64,000 bases of DNA from an uncultured Rhizobiaceae group bacterium (GCA_937930845.1 CALHBJ010000013.1:1-64000), one strand, 5' to 3'. Positions 7,580 through 18,164 are shown, counted from the first letter of the stretch. A program made the numbers and translations. Notes: generated by a model not told the origin, from the sequence alone.

Positions 7580-7601
7580 TTGTTGTCAACAAGGACAACA
7601 A
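7580..7601. repeat. Perfect 8-bp inverted repeat near the element end
   Basis: TTGTTGTC (7580-7587) and GACAACAA (7594-7601) flank a six-base centre. It lies between the integrase and the chromosomal flank, in a 280-base stretch (7489-7768) with no gene. It could be an integrase or AlpA arm-binding site or an operator for int. Nothing else was recognised in this stretch. Confidence 0.35.
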
Positions 7602-7768
7602 TGAACCCTATGTTCAAACTCTTTCCTACAAATGGCTGAAAATGCAAGACCTGCTTTTCAATAAAGATAACAAAAACAATAAGCTAACGGACACCCTGTC
7701 CGCCACGGACAATCCACAATGCATCTAATGTTGAGGCGGTTGCCGGATAATCTGGGCCCGGGGTCGTT

Positions 7769-8200
7769 TTACACGCCGAAGCCGTGCCCTGTATCCTTTG
7801 GTTTCATGCGGATCAGACGAGACGTTTTAACCGCTGCCTGCCGGTGGTGTACGATGGCCTGATAGGCCGGGTTGTAGACCATATCCAGGAAAGCCTGGCC
7901 GGTTGGGTAGTGCGCGATGAAAGCCACATCCCACATTTCGTCCTGGGGTCCAATTACCATCAATTCTGGGTCACCTGCCCAGATAATTTTGCCACCAACA
8001 CCTGAAAATATGGCTGCACTTTTGCGGCCATAGGCTTTGTAGGCATCTGCGCCGCTTTTGCTGGAACCGTCAGGATAGGTGGCGATCTCGTTAAGGGATA
8101 CCAGATTGAGCATATCCACCGGATGATCGAGTGCCAGCCCTTTAAGGGCTGCAAAAACTTCTTTGATGGGATCAATATGATTGTTGTTGGTCATGGTCAT
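7769..8200 (-). CDS. DUF1330-type dimeric alpha-beta barrel protein
   Basis: 143 residues. The pattern DMLNLVSLNEIATYPDGS, YGRKSAAIFSGVGGKIIWAG and FIAHYPTGQAFLDMVYNPAYQ...HRQAAV is that of DUF1330/EthD-like small barrels, usually of unknown substrate. No signal peptide. Start ATG at 8200 with CGGAGC upstream. It is the first chromosomal gene beyond the integrated element. Function unassigned. Confidence 0.7.
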   Translation of the reverse strand: MTMTNNNHIDPIKEVFAALKGLALDHPVDMLNLVSLNEIATYPDGSSKSGADAYKAYGRKSAAIFSGVGGKIIWAGDPELMVIGPQDEMWDVAFIAHYPTGQAFLDMVYNPAYQAIVHHRQAAVKTSRLIRMKPKDTGHGFGV

Positions 8201-8264
8201 GCTCCGCTACTCTGAGGCAGCCAAGCATGCCACATCAACTGGCCTAATCAAGGCCGCAAGCCGG

Positions 8265-8702
8265 TCAACACTGGCGAATATAGGTGAAAACAAGATCATC
8301 ATGGGCATTGCGACCGGTGGGCTGGCATCTTTTATGAACTGGCCGGGAGCCACTGACGCGCACCCGCAACTGGTTGGACGAAACCGGACCTTCAACGCTG
8401 TAAACCAGAGGACTGCCAGGGCAAAACTTGGAAAAACGGCGTGCCGTACCTGAATACCAATCACCCCGTTTGACACCTGTGAACAAGACTGTTCCGCGGC
8501 GTACACCGGCTGCCCGCAAAACGCTGCGCGGACGTTCGTATATAAAGGTGCGGCGGTTGCCGGTCGCTTTCAAGCGCATGGTGGAGCCATTGTGGTTCCA
8601 ACATGAATCAGCATGGGCCACATTTGGCACAATGCTGGCGCTGGCACTGACAATGAGCGTGGCAAGGCCCGCGCCGAATAGTTTCTTGATGGTGGTTTTC
8701 AT
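8265..8702 (-). CDS. Small secreted basic protein, unknown
   Basis: 145 residues from ATG 8702; the longer frame is rejected because 8702 has AGAGGAA at ideal spacing and begins a clean signal peptide (MKTTIKKLFGAGLATLIVSA, cleavage probably after AHA31). The mature part is basic, with four cysteines (SCWNHNG, KFCPG, HKRCQP, IRQC-end) that could form two disulfides in the periplasm. Not recognised. Confidence 0.6.
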   Translation of the reverse strand: MKTTIKKLFGAGLATLIVSASASIVPNVAHADSCWNHNGSTMRLKATGNRRTFIYERPRSVLRAAGVRRGTVLFTGVKRGDWYSGTARRFSKFCPGSPLVYSVEGPVSSNQLRVRVSGSRPVHKRCQPTGRNAHDDLVFTYIRQC

Positions 8703-8830
8703 AACCCGGTTCCTCTCTTGAACATCTGCGTCCCAAACGCATGATCTCCAAACAATACTGAACCCGTCATGAACGGCTGTGACATTGATCACCTGGCGAA
8801 AATCGGTCAGGCCCCTGCCCTGATGCCCCA

Positions 8831-10270
8831 TCAGCTATGCATGGCACGCCCTTCGGAATCCAACACGCTTTCATGCATCATTTCTGACAATGTTGGATGC
8901 GGGAACACGGCATTGATGAGTTCTTGTTCGGTGGTTTCCAGGTTCATGGCGATGACGAATCCCTGGATGAGTTCGGTTACCTCAGCGCCCACCAAATGGG
9001 CACCGAGCAACTGGCCGGTTTTCTTGTCGAAAATGGTTTTGACCATCCCTTCTGGTTCACCAAGGGCGATGGCTTTGCCATTGCCTGCAAAATTGAACCG
9101 GCCGACCTTGATGTCATGACCCGCTTCTTTTGCGGCCCGTTCGGTCAGGCCGACGCTCGCCACTTGTGGATGGCAATAGGTGCAGCCGGCAATTTTACTT
9201 TTTTCCATCTTATGAGGCTTGAGCCCGGCAATGGCTTCAACACAAATCGCACCTTCATGTTCAGCCTTATGGGCGAGCATTGGTGCGCCCGCCACATCAC
9301 CGATGGCATAAATGCCAGCCACATTGGTGCGGCAATAATCGTCGGTCTTGATGGTGCCGCGATCCATTTCAATGCCGAGCGATTCCAGGCCCAGCCCTTC
9401 GGTATTTCCGATAACACCAACCGCAGAAATGAGTTTTTCCGCCTTAAGTGTCTGCGTTTTACCGTCTTTCAGTTCAACGGTTGCGGTGACTTGCCCTTTG
9501 CCCTTTTCCAACTTGGACACCTTAGCCTCAAGCAGAATATTCATGCCCTGTTTTTCAAACCGCTTCTGGGCGTGTTTTGAAATCTCGGTATCTTCCACCG
9601 GCATGACCTGGGACATGAGTTCAACCACCGTTACCTCGGCACCCATCGTGCGGTAGAATGAGGCGAACTCAATGCCAATCGCGCCTGACCCCATGACGAT
9701 CAGGGATTTAGGCATCTCTTTTGGTGCCATGGCCTCGAAGTAGGACCATATGTGTTCGCCATCCGGTTCCATGCCGGGCAAAGCCCTTGGGCGGGCCCCT
9801 GTGGCCACGACGATGTGCTTGGCGGTGTAGTCTCCTTCGCCAAGCGTTCCTTTTGGAACGGGGTTTTGAGGTTCAACCACAGGCTTTTTCGACTTGGACA
9901 CTTTGACCGTTCCAGCCTTTGGAATGCTTGCTTCTCCCCAGATCACATCGACTTTGTTTTTCTTCATCAAAAAGCCAACGCCGCCTGACAATTGGCCAGA
10001 TACGCTGCGCGACCGTTTGACCATTGCCGACGTGTCATAGGCGGGTTTTTCCACCGACAATCCAAATGCATCTGCATGTTGCATGTGGCTGTAGATTTCT
10101 GCCGAACGCAAAAGCGCCTTAGTGGGAATACAGCCCCAGTTGAGGCAAATGCCGCCAAGATGCTCGCGTTCCACCACCGCAGCCTTCATGCCCAATTGAG
10201 CGGCGCGAATGGCGGCATAATATCCGCCGGGTCCGCCACCAATGAAAATGATGTCATATACATTTGCCAT
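8831..10270 (-). CDS. lpdA: Dihydrolipoyl dehydrogenase (E3)
   Basis: 479 residues, full length. The FAD-binding GGGPGG (11-16), the redox-active disulfide Cys42/Cys47 in GGICLNWGCIPTK, the NAD-binding GSGAIGIEFASF and the C-terminal HPTLSE His-Glu pair are all present. It reoxidises dihydrolipoamide of pyruvate dehydrogenase. It is the last gene of the pdh cluster and starts directly after the acetyltransferase gene stop (10271), so the two are co-transcribed. Confidence 0.95.
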   Translation of the reverse strand: MANVYDIIFIGGGPGGYYAAIRAAQLGMKAAVVEREHLGGICLNWGCIPTKALLRSAEIYSHMQHADAFGLSVEKPAYDTSAMVKRSRSVSGQLSGGVGFLMKKNKVDVIWGEASIPKAGTVKVSKSKKPVVEPQNPVPKGTLGEGDYTAKHIVVATGARPRALPGMEPDGEHIWSYFEAMAPKEMPKSLIVMGSGAIGIEFASFYRTMGAEVTVVELMSQVMPVEDTEISKHAQKRFEKQGMNILLEAKVSKLEKGKGQVTATVELKDGKTQTLKAEKLISAVGVIGNTEGLGLESLGIEMDRGTIKTDDYCRTNVAGIYAIGDVAGAPMLAHKAEHEGAICVEAIAGLKPHKMEKSKIAGCTYCHPQVASVGLTERAAKEAGHDIKVGRFNFAGNGKAIALGEPEGMVKTIFDKKTGQLLGAHLVGAEVTELIQGFVIAMNLETTEQELINAVFPHPTLSEMMHESVLDSEGRAMHS

Positions 10271-10873
10271 TTAGATTGCCTCTTGGATGAGTGGCATGGA
10301 AAGCAGCAGCCACTCCTTGGTTGTACTATTGTCGTTAAAAGGAATGTAGGGCCGCTTGTCGCGCAAGGAAAAACCCAAAGATTCATACAGCGCACGTGCG
10401 CTGGTATTGCTGTCTTCACATACGAGGCTGACACGGGCTTCGTTGCGATCGCGCCCTCGCTGCAAAGCATCTTCCATCAATGCCCGTGCAGCCCCGCGGC
10501 CCCGTGCATGGGAATAGACGGCAAGTGAATCGATGAACCAATCACCCGTCGCGACCGCAAATAGCTCGAACACTGTGGTGAACCATTGCGACTTGCCCGC
10601 ATCATCTTCGTCGTCAGGCGGCGGCATCTTGTAGCTTGTGCAGGTGCCCACTGTGATGTCGTCACAGGTTGCAATAGTGGCATTTGACCAGCCGTAGAAA
10701 GCATCATCGGCCATCATGCGTGCCCTGCCCCAATCATAAGCATCGCTGGCTTTGCCTTGCTTGACGGCACCTTGCCAAAACCACTGGGAAATTCCGTGTC
10801 CGGCGATGTTGTCGAGAATGGCCAAGTCGGCGGCATCATTGCGTGTGGCAGGCCGCAGGATGATCTTACTCAC
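10271..10873 (-). CDS. GNAT acetyltransferase in the pdh operon
   Basis: 200 residues with the acetyl-CoA binding motif ARGRGAAR (about 123-130) after the strand WFIDSLAVY, and the end-of-fold region VSLVCEDSNTSARALYESLGF typical of GNAT proteins. Start is GTG at 10873 with GGAGGTGA upstream. Abuts lpdA. The substrate is unknown; location suggests a link to acetyl-CoA supply but does not prove it. Confidence 0.8.
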   Translation of the reverse strand: MSKIILRPATRNDAADLAILDNIAGHGISQWFWQGAVKQGKASDAYDWGRARMMADDAFYGWSNATIATCDDITVGTCTSYKMPPPDDEDDAGKSQWFTTVFELFAVATGDWFIDSLAVYSHARGRGAARALMEDALQRGRDRNEARVSLVCEDSNTSARALYESLGFSLRDKRPYIPFNDNSTTKEWLLLSMPLIQEAI

Positions 10874-10999
10874 TGTCTCACCTCCACCGAATCTGATTGC
10901 CCCATGCGCGCGACAAACCGGCGCTTGCGTCCACTCTTGTGTAATGGCGCAACCGGGGCCATAGGAAGCTTGTCAAACTTGGTAAACGCCTGGATCAAC

Positions 11000-11254
11000 A
11001 TGCAGTTTTTTCAATCTCTCCACAGTCTCGGTTATTCTGCTGTAAATCTGCTTCTCGTTTGGCTCGTTGCCAGCGCTGTGCTGTATCGCGTTTTAGGGCT
11101 GCAGCGCCGCAATATGATATTCAGGGCCGTTTTTGCTGCCGTCATGCTTGGCATATTGGCCTACAGCGCCAACTTCCTGGCCGATCAGAACCGAATTCTA
11201 AATGAAGCCATTCGTGATGAGGGCGGCATTAAACAAAACTTTCCCAAAAACTAG
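11000..11254 (+). CDS. Small putative membrane protein
   Basis: 84 residues. The open frame is longer, but only the part from ATG 11000 looks like protein: a hydrophobic segment [14 protein letters not shown], a basic break RRN, a second segment [20 protein letters not shown], and a charged tail. Orientation opposite to the pdh operon; its TAG stop shares the CTAG tetramer with the pdhC stop. No strong ribosome-binding site; existence is moderately supported. Confidence 0.45.
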   Translation: MQFFQSLHSLGYSAVNLLLVWLVASAVLYRVLGLQRRNMIFRAVFAAVMLGILAYSANFLADQNRILNEAIRDEGGIKQNFPKN

Positions 11255-12597
11255 ACCAACATTCCCAACGGATTTTCAATCAATTGCTTGAAGGCCGATG
11301 CAAGTTGTGCACCTAGCGCACCATCAATCGCCCGGTGATCAAAGGCAAATGTTGCGCCCATCACCGTGCCAGCAACCAATTCTCCTTCGGCATTGACCAA
11401 AGCGCGTTTTTCACCGGCACCGATGGACACGATGGATGCGTGTGGCGGGTTGATGATAGAGGTGAACTCGCGCACGCCAAACATGCCAAGATTGGATACG
11501 GCTGTGCACCCGCCCTGGTATTCATCTGGCTTTAGTTTGCGGGAACGGGCCCGGCCCGCCATGTCTTTTATCTCTGCGGAAATGACGGACAGCGGTTTGG
11601 ATTCTGCCCGGCGCACAATGGGTGTGAACAGGCCATCGTCCACCGCAACCGCGACACCCACATCCGAATGGGTGTGGTAAATCCGGTGGGTGCTTGTCCA
11701 CGAAACATTGGCCATCGGCACTGCCTGAAGCGCCATGGCCATGGCCTTGACGATCATATCATTGACCGAAATCTTGAAGTCTGGTTTGCCTTCATCATCC
11801 TTGGGAGCTGCGCCATTGATCTGTGCTCTTAAAGCAAGCAGTGCGTCGATGTTGCAATCCATGGTGACGAAATAGGCCGGAATGGTCTGCGCGCTGACAG
11901 TCAGGCGCTCGGCAATGATTTTGCGCATCCCGTCATGGGGCTTGGCTTCGTATTTGCCTTCTTCAAACAGGGCAAGAACAGCCTCATCCGAAGGCGATTG
12001 AGGCGCAGCCATTGCGGGGGTTGCCGCTTGCGATGGAGTAGACGCGGACGTGCTTGCCGATGCCCCGTCGAGGTCTGAGACGACAATGCGGCCACGCGGT
12101 CCGCTGCCTGATATGCTGGAGAGGTCAATATTGTTCTGTGCCGCCACCCGACGCGCCAGAGGGGTGACAAACAGGCGACTGCCATCACCGGTTTTTGCCG
12201 CCATTGGTGCAGCCGGGGCCGCTGTTTCAGGCGCAGATGTCATGGGCGCCGGTGCAGCGGCTTGTGCGGGCGCTGGTTCTGGGGCGGTTTCAGTTGCTGG
12301 TGCCGCCTCAGATGGTGCCTCACCATCGGCGGGCTTCACGTCGGAAGCATTTTCACCTTCTTCGGCGAGCACAGCGATAACGGCATTGACTTTGACGCCC
12401 TCGGTTCCCTCAGCCACCAGAATTTTGGCAACAACACCTTCATCAACCGCTTCCACTTCCATGGTCGCCTTGTCGGTTTCGATTTCAGCGATAACATCGC
12501 CGGCTTCGACTGTATCGCCTTCTTTCACAAGCCATTTGGCGAGGTTGCCCTCCTCCATGGTGGGCGAGAGTGCGGGCATGGTGATGTCGATACTCAT
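11251..12597 (-). CDS. pdhC: Pyruvate dehydrogenase E2, acetyltransferase
   Basis: 448 residues. One lipoyl domain (Lys43 in [11 protein letters not shown]), an Ala/Pro-rich linker, a peripheral subunit-binding domain (about 142-178, with [19 protein letters not shown]), and the catalytic domain ending in FDHRAIDG (His421, Asp425). It transfers the acetyl group to CoA and forms the complex core. Start overlaps the DUF5076 stop (ATGA) and has GGAGAT upstream. Confidence 0.95.
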   Translation of the reverse strand: MSIDITMPALSPTMEEGNLAKWLVKEGDTVEAGDVIAEIETDKATMEVEAVDEGVVAKILVAEGTEGVKVNAVIAVLAEEGENASDVKPADGEAPSEAAPATETAPEPAPAQAAAPAPMTSAPETAAPAAPMAAKTGDGSRLFVTPLARRVAAQNNIDLSSISGSGPRGRIVVSDLDGASASTSASTPSQAATPAMAAPQSPSDEAVLALFEEGKYEAKPHDGMRKIIAERLTVSAQTIPAYFVTMDCNIDALLALRAQINGAAPKDDEGKPDFKISVNDMIVKAMAMALQAVPMANVSWTSTHRIYHTHSDVGVAVAVDDGLFTPIVRRAESKPLSVISAEIKDMAGRARSRKLKPDEYQGGCTAVSNLGMFGVREFTSIINPPHASIVSIGAGEKRALVNAEGELVAGTVMGATFAFDHRAIDGALGAQLASAFKQLIENPLGMLV

Positions 12598-12920
12598 TGA
12601 GGATCTCCAAGATAAATGGGGCCACTGTCATCAGGGCCATCGTCATAGGGTTGAACGCTCCACGAGCGGGCGTTCATGATGCCGCTGGTGATGGTAATTA
12701 CGTTGTCATGGGCCGGAGTCGCATTTGCAATTGCGCGCAACATGGCCTTTTCATCCACCGCCACTTCAACAGCTTCTGCTGGTGAAAGTGATCGGTTGGC
12801 CCAGCTTTCAAGGGCGTCGAGTGAAATGACCAATTGGTCCCGTCCGGCTGGAATCACCACCGCATCGCGGAACTTGTCCCACTCAGCATCACGTATATCC
12901 AGCTTGGGAATATTGCTCAT
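12594..12920 (-). CDS. DUF5076 protein
   Basis: 108 residues, soluble, acidic. It fits DUF5076, a small alphaproteobacterial family found between the E1-beta and E2 genes of pyruvate dehydrogenase; no function is established. Recognisable stretches are [30 protein letters not shown] and [18 protein letters not shown]. Overlaps pdhB and pdhC by four bases each, so its expression is fixed to that of the complex. Confidence 0.75.
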   Translation of the reverse strand: MSNIPKLDIRDAEWDKFRDAVVIPAGRDQLVISLDALESWANRSLSPAEAVEVAVDEKAMLRAIANATPAHDNVITITSGIMNARSWSVQPYDDGPDDSGPIYLGDPQ

Positions 12921-14308
12921 TTATACGTCACCGCACGAACAGCCTGCACCACTTCCTCGGCACTGGGCAGGGCAAGTTTTTCCAAATTGGCGGCATAAGG
13001 CATGGGCGTGTCCTTACCCGTAACCCGCAATACCGGCGCATCAAGATAATCAAATGCTTCCTGCATGATTTGTACGGCAATTTCCGCGCCAATGCCGGAT
13101 TGTGGGAAGCCCTCTTCGATTGTGACACAGCGATTGGTCTTTTTCACAGACTCAATGACCGTTTCCATATCGAGGGGACGAATGGTGCGCAGGTCGATGA
13201 TCTCTGCTGAAATATCCAAAGACGCCAGCGCTGCTGCGGCTTCAATCGCGTATTTCATACCGATACCAAATGTAACCAATGTCACATCGGTGCCTGTTTG
13301 GTGAATACGCGCCTTGCCAATGGGCAGCACAAAATCATCCATGACCGGTACGTCAAAGGACTGGCCATACATGATTTCATTTTCCAGAAAGACAACCGGG
13401 TTGGGATCGCGAATGGCGGCCTTCAAAAGGCCTTTTGCGTCTGCCGCGCCATAGGGCGCGACGACCTTCAATCCAGGGATGTGGCCATACCAGGCAGCAT
13501 AGCATTGGGAATGCTGTGCGCCCACACGGGCGGCTGCGCCATTGGGGCCACGGAACACCATGGGTGCACCCATCTGTCCGCCGGACATATAAAGCGTTTT
13601 GGCGGCGGAATTGACGATCTGGTCAATCGCCTGCATGGCAAAATTGAATGTCATGAATTCCACAATGGGCTTCAATCCGGCCATGGCCGCACCCACACCA
13701 ACGCCTGCAAACCCATGTTCGGTGATTGGCGTGTCGATAACACGCTTTGCGCCAAATTCTTCCAGCAGCCCCTGGGTGACCTTATAGGCACCTTGATATT
13801 CAGCCACTTCCTCCCCCATGACGAAGACGCGGTCATCTGAACGCATTTCTTCCGCCATGGCGTCACGCAGGGCCTCACGCACCGAAGTGGAACGCATTTC
13901 GGTTCCCGATGGAATGGAAGGGTCATTCATAATGGCAGGTTCCGGCGCTTTGGGCGCAGCTGGCATTGGCTCTGCCACTGGCGCTGGCGCTTCGGCGGCG
14001 GGGGCTGGTTCAGCTGGTGCATCTGGTGCCGGGGCAGCTGCCGGTTTGGCATCAGAGGCGCTTTCGCCTTCGCCCAACAACACAGCAATCACCGAATTGA
14101 CCTTAACGCCTTCGGTGCCTTCCGCGATTTCGATGGACCCAATAGTGCCCTCATCCACGGCTTCCACTTCCATGGTTGCCTTGTCGGTTTCAATTTCGGC
14201 AATGACATCACCGGAGGCAACACTGTCGCCTTCTTTTACCATCCATTTGGACAGGGTGCCTTCTTCCATTGTGGGAGAAAGGGCTGGCATGAGAATATCA
14301 GTTGGCAT
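12917..14308 (-). CDS. pdhB: Pyruvate dehydrogenase E1 beta with lipoyl domain
   Basis: 463 residues: an N-terminal lipoyl domain (1-78, Lys43 in [11 protein letters not shown]), an Ala/Pro-rich linker (about 85-130), then the transketolase-like E1-beta domain with [19 protein letters not shown] and [18 protein letters not shown]. The extra lipoyl domain on E1-beta is typical of alphaproteobacteria. With PdhA it decarboxylates pyruvate using thiamine diphosphate. Three bases separate it from pdhA. Confidence 0.95.
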   Translation of the reverse strand: MPTDILMPALSPTMEEGTLSKWMVKEGDSVASGDVIAEIETDKATMEVEAVDEGTIGSIEIAEGTEGVKVNSVIAVLLGEGESASDAKPAAAPAPDAPAEPAPAAEAPAPVAEPMPAAPKAPEPAIMNDPSIPSGTEMRSTSVREALRDAMAEEMRSDDRVFVMGEEVAEYQGAYKVTQGLLEEFGAKRVIDTPITEHGFAGVGVGAAMAGLKPIVEFMTFNFAMQAIDQIVNSAAKTLYMSGGQMGAPMVFRGPNGAAARVGAQHSQCYAAWYGHIPGLKVVAPYGAADAKGLLKAAIRDPNPVVFLENEIMYGQSFDVPVMDDFVLPIGKARIHQTGTDVTLVTFGIGMKYAIEAAAALASLDISAEIIDLRTIRPLDMETVIESVKKTNRCVTIEEGFPQSGIGAEIAVQIMQEAFDYLDAPVLRVTGKDTPMPYAANLEKLALPSAEEVVQAVRAVTYK

Positions 14309-14311
14309 GGT

Positions 14312-15340
14312 TCACGCCCCTTCCGTCACGGGCAACAGGATATCGGTGTATAATTCCGATGCATCCGGTTCCGGATCATTCTGTGCAAAATCGGCAGAAT
14401 CCGCCACGACCGCGCGCACATCCTTGTCGATGGCTTTGAGATCATCTTCGCTTGCCCATTGTTTTTCCAAAACGCGCTGCTTGACCCGCTCGATGGGGTC
14501 ATTTTCCGCGCGCATTTTCTGAACTTCGTCTTTGCTGCGATATTTGGCCGGATCAGACATGGAATGGCCGCGATAGCGGTAGGTCTGCATGTCCAGAATA
14601 ATTGGCCCTTTGCCCGAACGGCACCAATCGGTGGCAAGATCACCGGCGGCTTGCACGGCGCGCACATCCATGCCGTCGACTTCGATGCCGGGAATGTTGA
14701 AGGAACAACCGCGTTTGGAAAATTCGGTCAAAGCCGATGAGCGCTGGACCGAAGTTCCCATGGCATAACGGTTGTTCTCAATGACGAATACAACAGGCAA
14801 CCCCCAGAGCTTGGCCATGTTGAAACTCTCATACACCTGCCCCTGGTTCGATGCGCCATCGCCAAAATAGGTCAGGCACACATTGCCGTTTTCGCGGTAA
14901 AGATTGTTGAACGCGATGCCTGTGCCAAGCGACACCTGCGCGCCGACAATGCCGTGACCGCCATAAAAGTTCTTTTCCTTGGAAAACATGTGCATCGAAC
15001 CGCCCTTACCGCGGGAATATCCTCCCTGGCGGCCTGTCAGCTCTGCCATGACACCGCGTGGTTCCATGCCGCAGGCCAGCATGTGGCCGTGGTCACGATA
15101 GGCCGTGATGACCTGATCCCCCTCAATGAGGGCGGCCTGCATGCCGGTGACAACGGCTTCCTGACCGATATACAAATGGCAAAAACCACCGATGAGGCCC
15201 ATGCCGTATAGTTGACCGGCCTTTTCTTCAAAACGCCGGATCAACAACATCTCGCGATAGGCATTGAGTTCTTGATCTTTGGAATAGTCTAGCGGGGCCG
15301 GCGTCTTGGGCGCGGCCGCTTTCTTTGTCGATTTCGCCAC
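14312..15340 (-). CDS. pdhA: Pyruvate dehydrogenase E1 alpha
   Basis: 342 residues from GTG 15340. An ATG 57 bases further up (15397) is open, but the GTG has AAAGGTGA just upstream and gives the usual alphaproteobacterial opening (VAKSTKK...). Thiamine diphosphate motif GDG...NN is seen as YFGDGASNQGQVYESF followed by FVIENN. First gene of pdhA-pdhB-DUF5076-pdhC. A 188-base gap to ftsB holds two inverted repeats. Confidence 0.93.
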   Translation of the reverse strand: MAKSTKKAAAPKTPAPLDYSKDQELNAYREMLLIRRFEEKAGQLYGMGLIGGFCHLYIGQEAVVTGMQAALIEGDQVITAYRDHGHMLACGMEPRGVMAELTGRQGGYSRGKGGSMHMFSKEKNFYGGHGIVGAQVSLGTGIAFNNLYRENGNVCLTYFGDGASNQGQVYESFNMAKLWGLPVVFVIENNRYAMGTSVQRSSALTEFSKRGCSFNIPGIEVDGMDVRAVQAAGDLATDWCRSGKGPIILDMQTYRYRGHSMSDPAKYRSKDEVQKMRAENDPIERVKQRVLEKQWASEDDLKAIDKDVRAVVADSADFAQNDPEPDASELYTDILLPVTEGA

Positions 15341-15431
15341 AGGTTCACCTTTAAATGACTTTTCGATGGGGCAATTGAATGCATAATGGTGATTCAATTG
15401 GATCGTTGATATCAGAATAACTGAACAACAG

Positions 15432-15453
15432 GCAAAAACAAACCTGTTTTTGC
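15432..15453. repeat. Inverted repeat upstream of pdhA (proximal)
   Basis: GCAAAAAC (15432-15439) and GTTTTTGC (15446-15453) pair over a six-base loop, about 90 bases before the pdhA start. With the second hairpin at 15464-15490 it makes a tandem structure in the pdhA leader or promoter. It could be an operator or part of a terminator pair. Confidence 0.4.
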
Positions 15454-15463
15454 GTTCAAAATG

Positions 15464-15490
15464 GCGTTATAATCTTTTGTATTATAACGC
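15464..15490. terminator. Perfect hairpin between ftsB and pdhA
   Basis: GCGTTATAAT (15464-15473) pairs perfectly with ATTATAACGC (15481-15490) over a seven-base loop. A T5 run follows on the plus strand. On the minus strand, the direction of ftsB and pdhA, it lies 39 bases after the ftsB stop and is followed by CATTTT. It may terminate or attenuate transcription from ftsB into pdhA. Confidence 0.45.
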
Positions 15491-15528
15491 TTTTTGCGCG
15501 ATTAACTAGATTTGTAGCAACTGCTATA

Positions 15529-15840
15529 TCAGCGCAATATCAGGACAACTTCATCGTCGCGGGCCATATTCAGTTGGCTGCGGACATATTGGTCCACCAT
15601 GTCTTTTTCCAGACTGCCGGTGCGCAACAGGCTGACACGGGATTCAAGCTTTTCACGCACAATTGTGCGTTCCGCCAAATGCTGCTCAAGCTTGTCCATC
15701 CGGTTTTGCATCGCCAGGTGGGCGCGAATGCCGTATTGGCCATTGAAGGCATGGAATCCGAAATAGCCCAAAATCATCATCGTCGCTAATGGCGCGATGA
15801 AGCGGGTCAGGGATTTACGTTTGCGAATGCGTACCGGCAT
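15529..15840 (-). CDS. ftsB: FtsB/DivIC-type septum protein
   Basis: 103 residues. A basic N-terminus, one membrane segment (about 14-32, FIAPLATMMILGYFGFHAF) and a periplasmic coiled coil (about 40-75, MQNRMDKLEQHLAERTIVREKLESRVSLL), followed by the short KDMVDQYVRSQLNMA tail. It belongs to the divisome FtsB-FtsL-FtsQ subcomplex. Position between eno and pdhA is the usual one in alphaproteobacteria. Confidence 0.85.
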   Translation of the reverse strand: MPVRIRKRKSLTRFIAPLATMMILGYFGFHAFNGQYGIRAHLAMQNRMDKLEQHLAERTIVREKLESRVSLLRTGSLEKDMVDQYVRSQLNMARDDEVVLILR

Positions 15841-15895
15841 GATCAGACCATGCCGGATTCGCAGTTAACAAAGCGTTGCTAAACTCACATTCGGG

Positions 15896-17182
<1,287 letters not shown>

Positions 17183-17185
17183 TCA

Positions 17186-17201
17186 TTTAAATCGATTTAA
17201 A
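17186..17201. promoter_or_regulatory. Perfect 16-bp palindrome upstream of eno
   Basis: TTTAAATCGATTTAAA is a perfect 16-bp palindrome with a central TCGA, placed 15 bases before the eno start codon within the 64-base gap to the SMP-30 gene. The shape fits a LacI-family operator. In Sinorhizobium the LacI-family regulator PckR is reported to control gluconeogenic and glycolytic genes including eno; this site may be its equivalent, but no regulator gene is in the window. Confidence 0.6.
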
Positions 17202-17234
17202 CTTGTGCCTGTCATAAGGCAAAATCTGGGAAAC

Positions 17235-18164
17235 TCAATTGCTGGCCGGAATCATTCTGGGACCGGTCAGCTTGGTTGGAATGCTGTATAGTCGTGTTGA
17301 GGCGGTGATGAACAGCCGGTCGCGTTTAATCCCACCAAAGCAGAAATTGGTGCTCTTTTCGGGAAACAGCACAACGCCCAGGCATTTAGCTTTTTTGTCA
17401 AACACATGAACACCGCCCGGACCGTTGCAAAACAAATGCCCGGAATTTGCGAACTTCATACCGTCAGGCACCCATTTTAGCCCGGTCTTCGGGTCCGTGT
17501 GTGTGCCTGTAACCTCTGCCCAGATTTGCCCGGATGCAAGTGCACCGCTGGCATCGATATCGAACACCCGAATGTGCCCCTTGGCGCTGTCATTGATGAA
17601 TATCTGGCTTTCGTCCAATGACAGGCACAGGCCATTGGGGGCGGTGAAATCATCTGCAACAAGCGTCAGTTTACCGTCCGGGTCCAGCCGATAGACCCCG
17701 CATAGATCCAGTTCGCAGTCGCGCAATATGCCAAGGTCTTCGCGCGTGCGGCCAAAATTGGGATCGGTGAACCAGATACGACCTTTTTGGTCGACCACCA
17801 CATCATTGGGACTGTTAAGCGCGCGGCTCTCATAGTGGCTGGCGATGACTTCAATCATCTTGCCGCCGTGCACATGGCGCACAACTTGTGAGGATGCGTG
17901 CTCGCAGGAAATGACCTGCCCGGCGAGATCAAAACAATTGCCATTGGTCTGGTTGGACGGCGTACGGAAAGTCTCCAACTGGCCGTTTGCCGTAAAACGG
18001 TATTGAACGCTTTCGGCAATATCCGAGAAGATCAGGAAATGGTCGTCGGGATGCCAGATTGGACCTTCGGTAAAAGTGAATCCTTCTGCTTCAACCCTCA
18101 ACTGCGCCTGTTCGGAAAAAACGTCAAAAAAGGCGTCGTCGCGGATTTCGAAATGATCGCTCAT
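17235..18164 (-). CDS. SMP-30/gluconolactonase-like protein
   Basis: 309 residues of a six-bladed propeller type: FTEGPIWHPDDHFLIFSDI, an ALNSPNDVVVDQKGRIWFTDPNFG strand with the metal-ligand Asn, TAPNGLCLSLDESQIFINDS, and KWVPDGMKFANSGHLFCNGP with the Pro-Asp-Gly motif. No signal peptide. Probably hydrolyses a sugar or related lactone; substrate unknown. Start overlaps the mfd stop by four bases. Confidence 0.85.
   Translation of the reverse strand: MSDHFEIRDDAFFDVFSEQAQLRVEAEGFTFTEGPIWHPDDHFLIFSDIAESVQYRFTANGQLETFRTPSNQTNGNCFDLAGQVISCEHASSQVVRHVHGGKMIEVIASHYESRALNSPNDVVVDQKGRIWFTDPNFGRTREDLGILRDCELDLCGVYRLDPDGKLTLVADDFTAPNGLCLSLDESQIFINDSAKGHIRVFDIDASGALASGQIWAEVTGTHTDPKTGLKWVPDGMKFANSGHLFCNGPGGVHVFDKKAKCLGVVLFPEKSTNFCFGGIKRDRLFITASTRLYSIPTKLTGPRMIPASN

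Larger units (their letters stand above)
1..7601. mobile_element. Integrated prophage-like or satellite-like element (right end)
   Basis: All genes from the left edge to 7488 lie on the minus strand: tyrosine integrase at the right end, AlpA-like regulator, small replication/regulation genes, then a few lambda-type head genes. The DNA looks AT-richer than the flank (a line counted near 5900 is about 40% GC). The right end is inferred to lie just beyond the integrase, at a tRNA T-arm-like core near 7515 and an inverted repeat ending at 7601; the left end is outside the window. No terminase, portal, major capsid or tail gene is visible. Either a decayed prophage or a satellite; the sequence here cannot decide. 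Confidence 0.8.
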
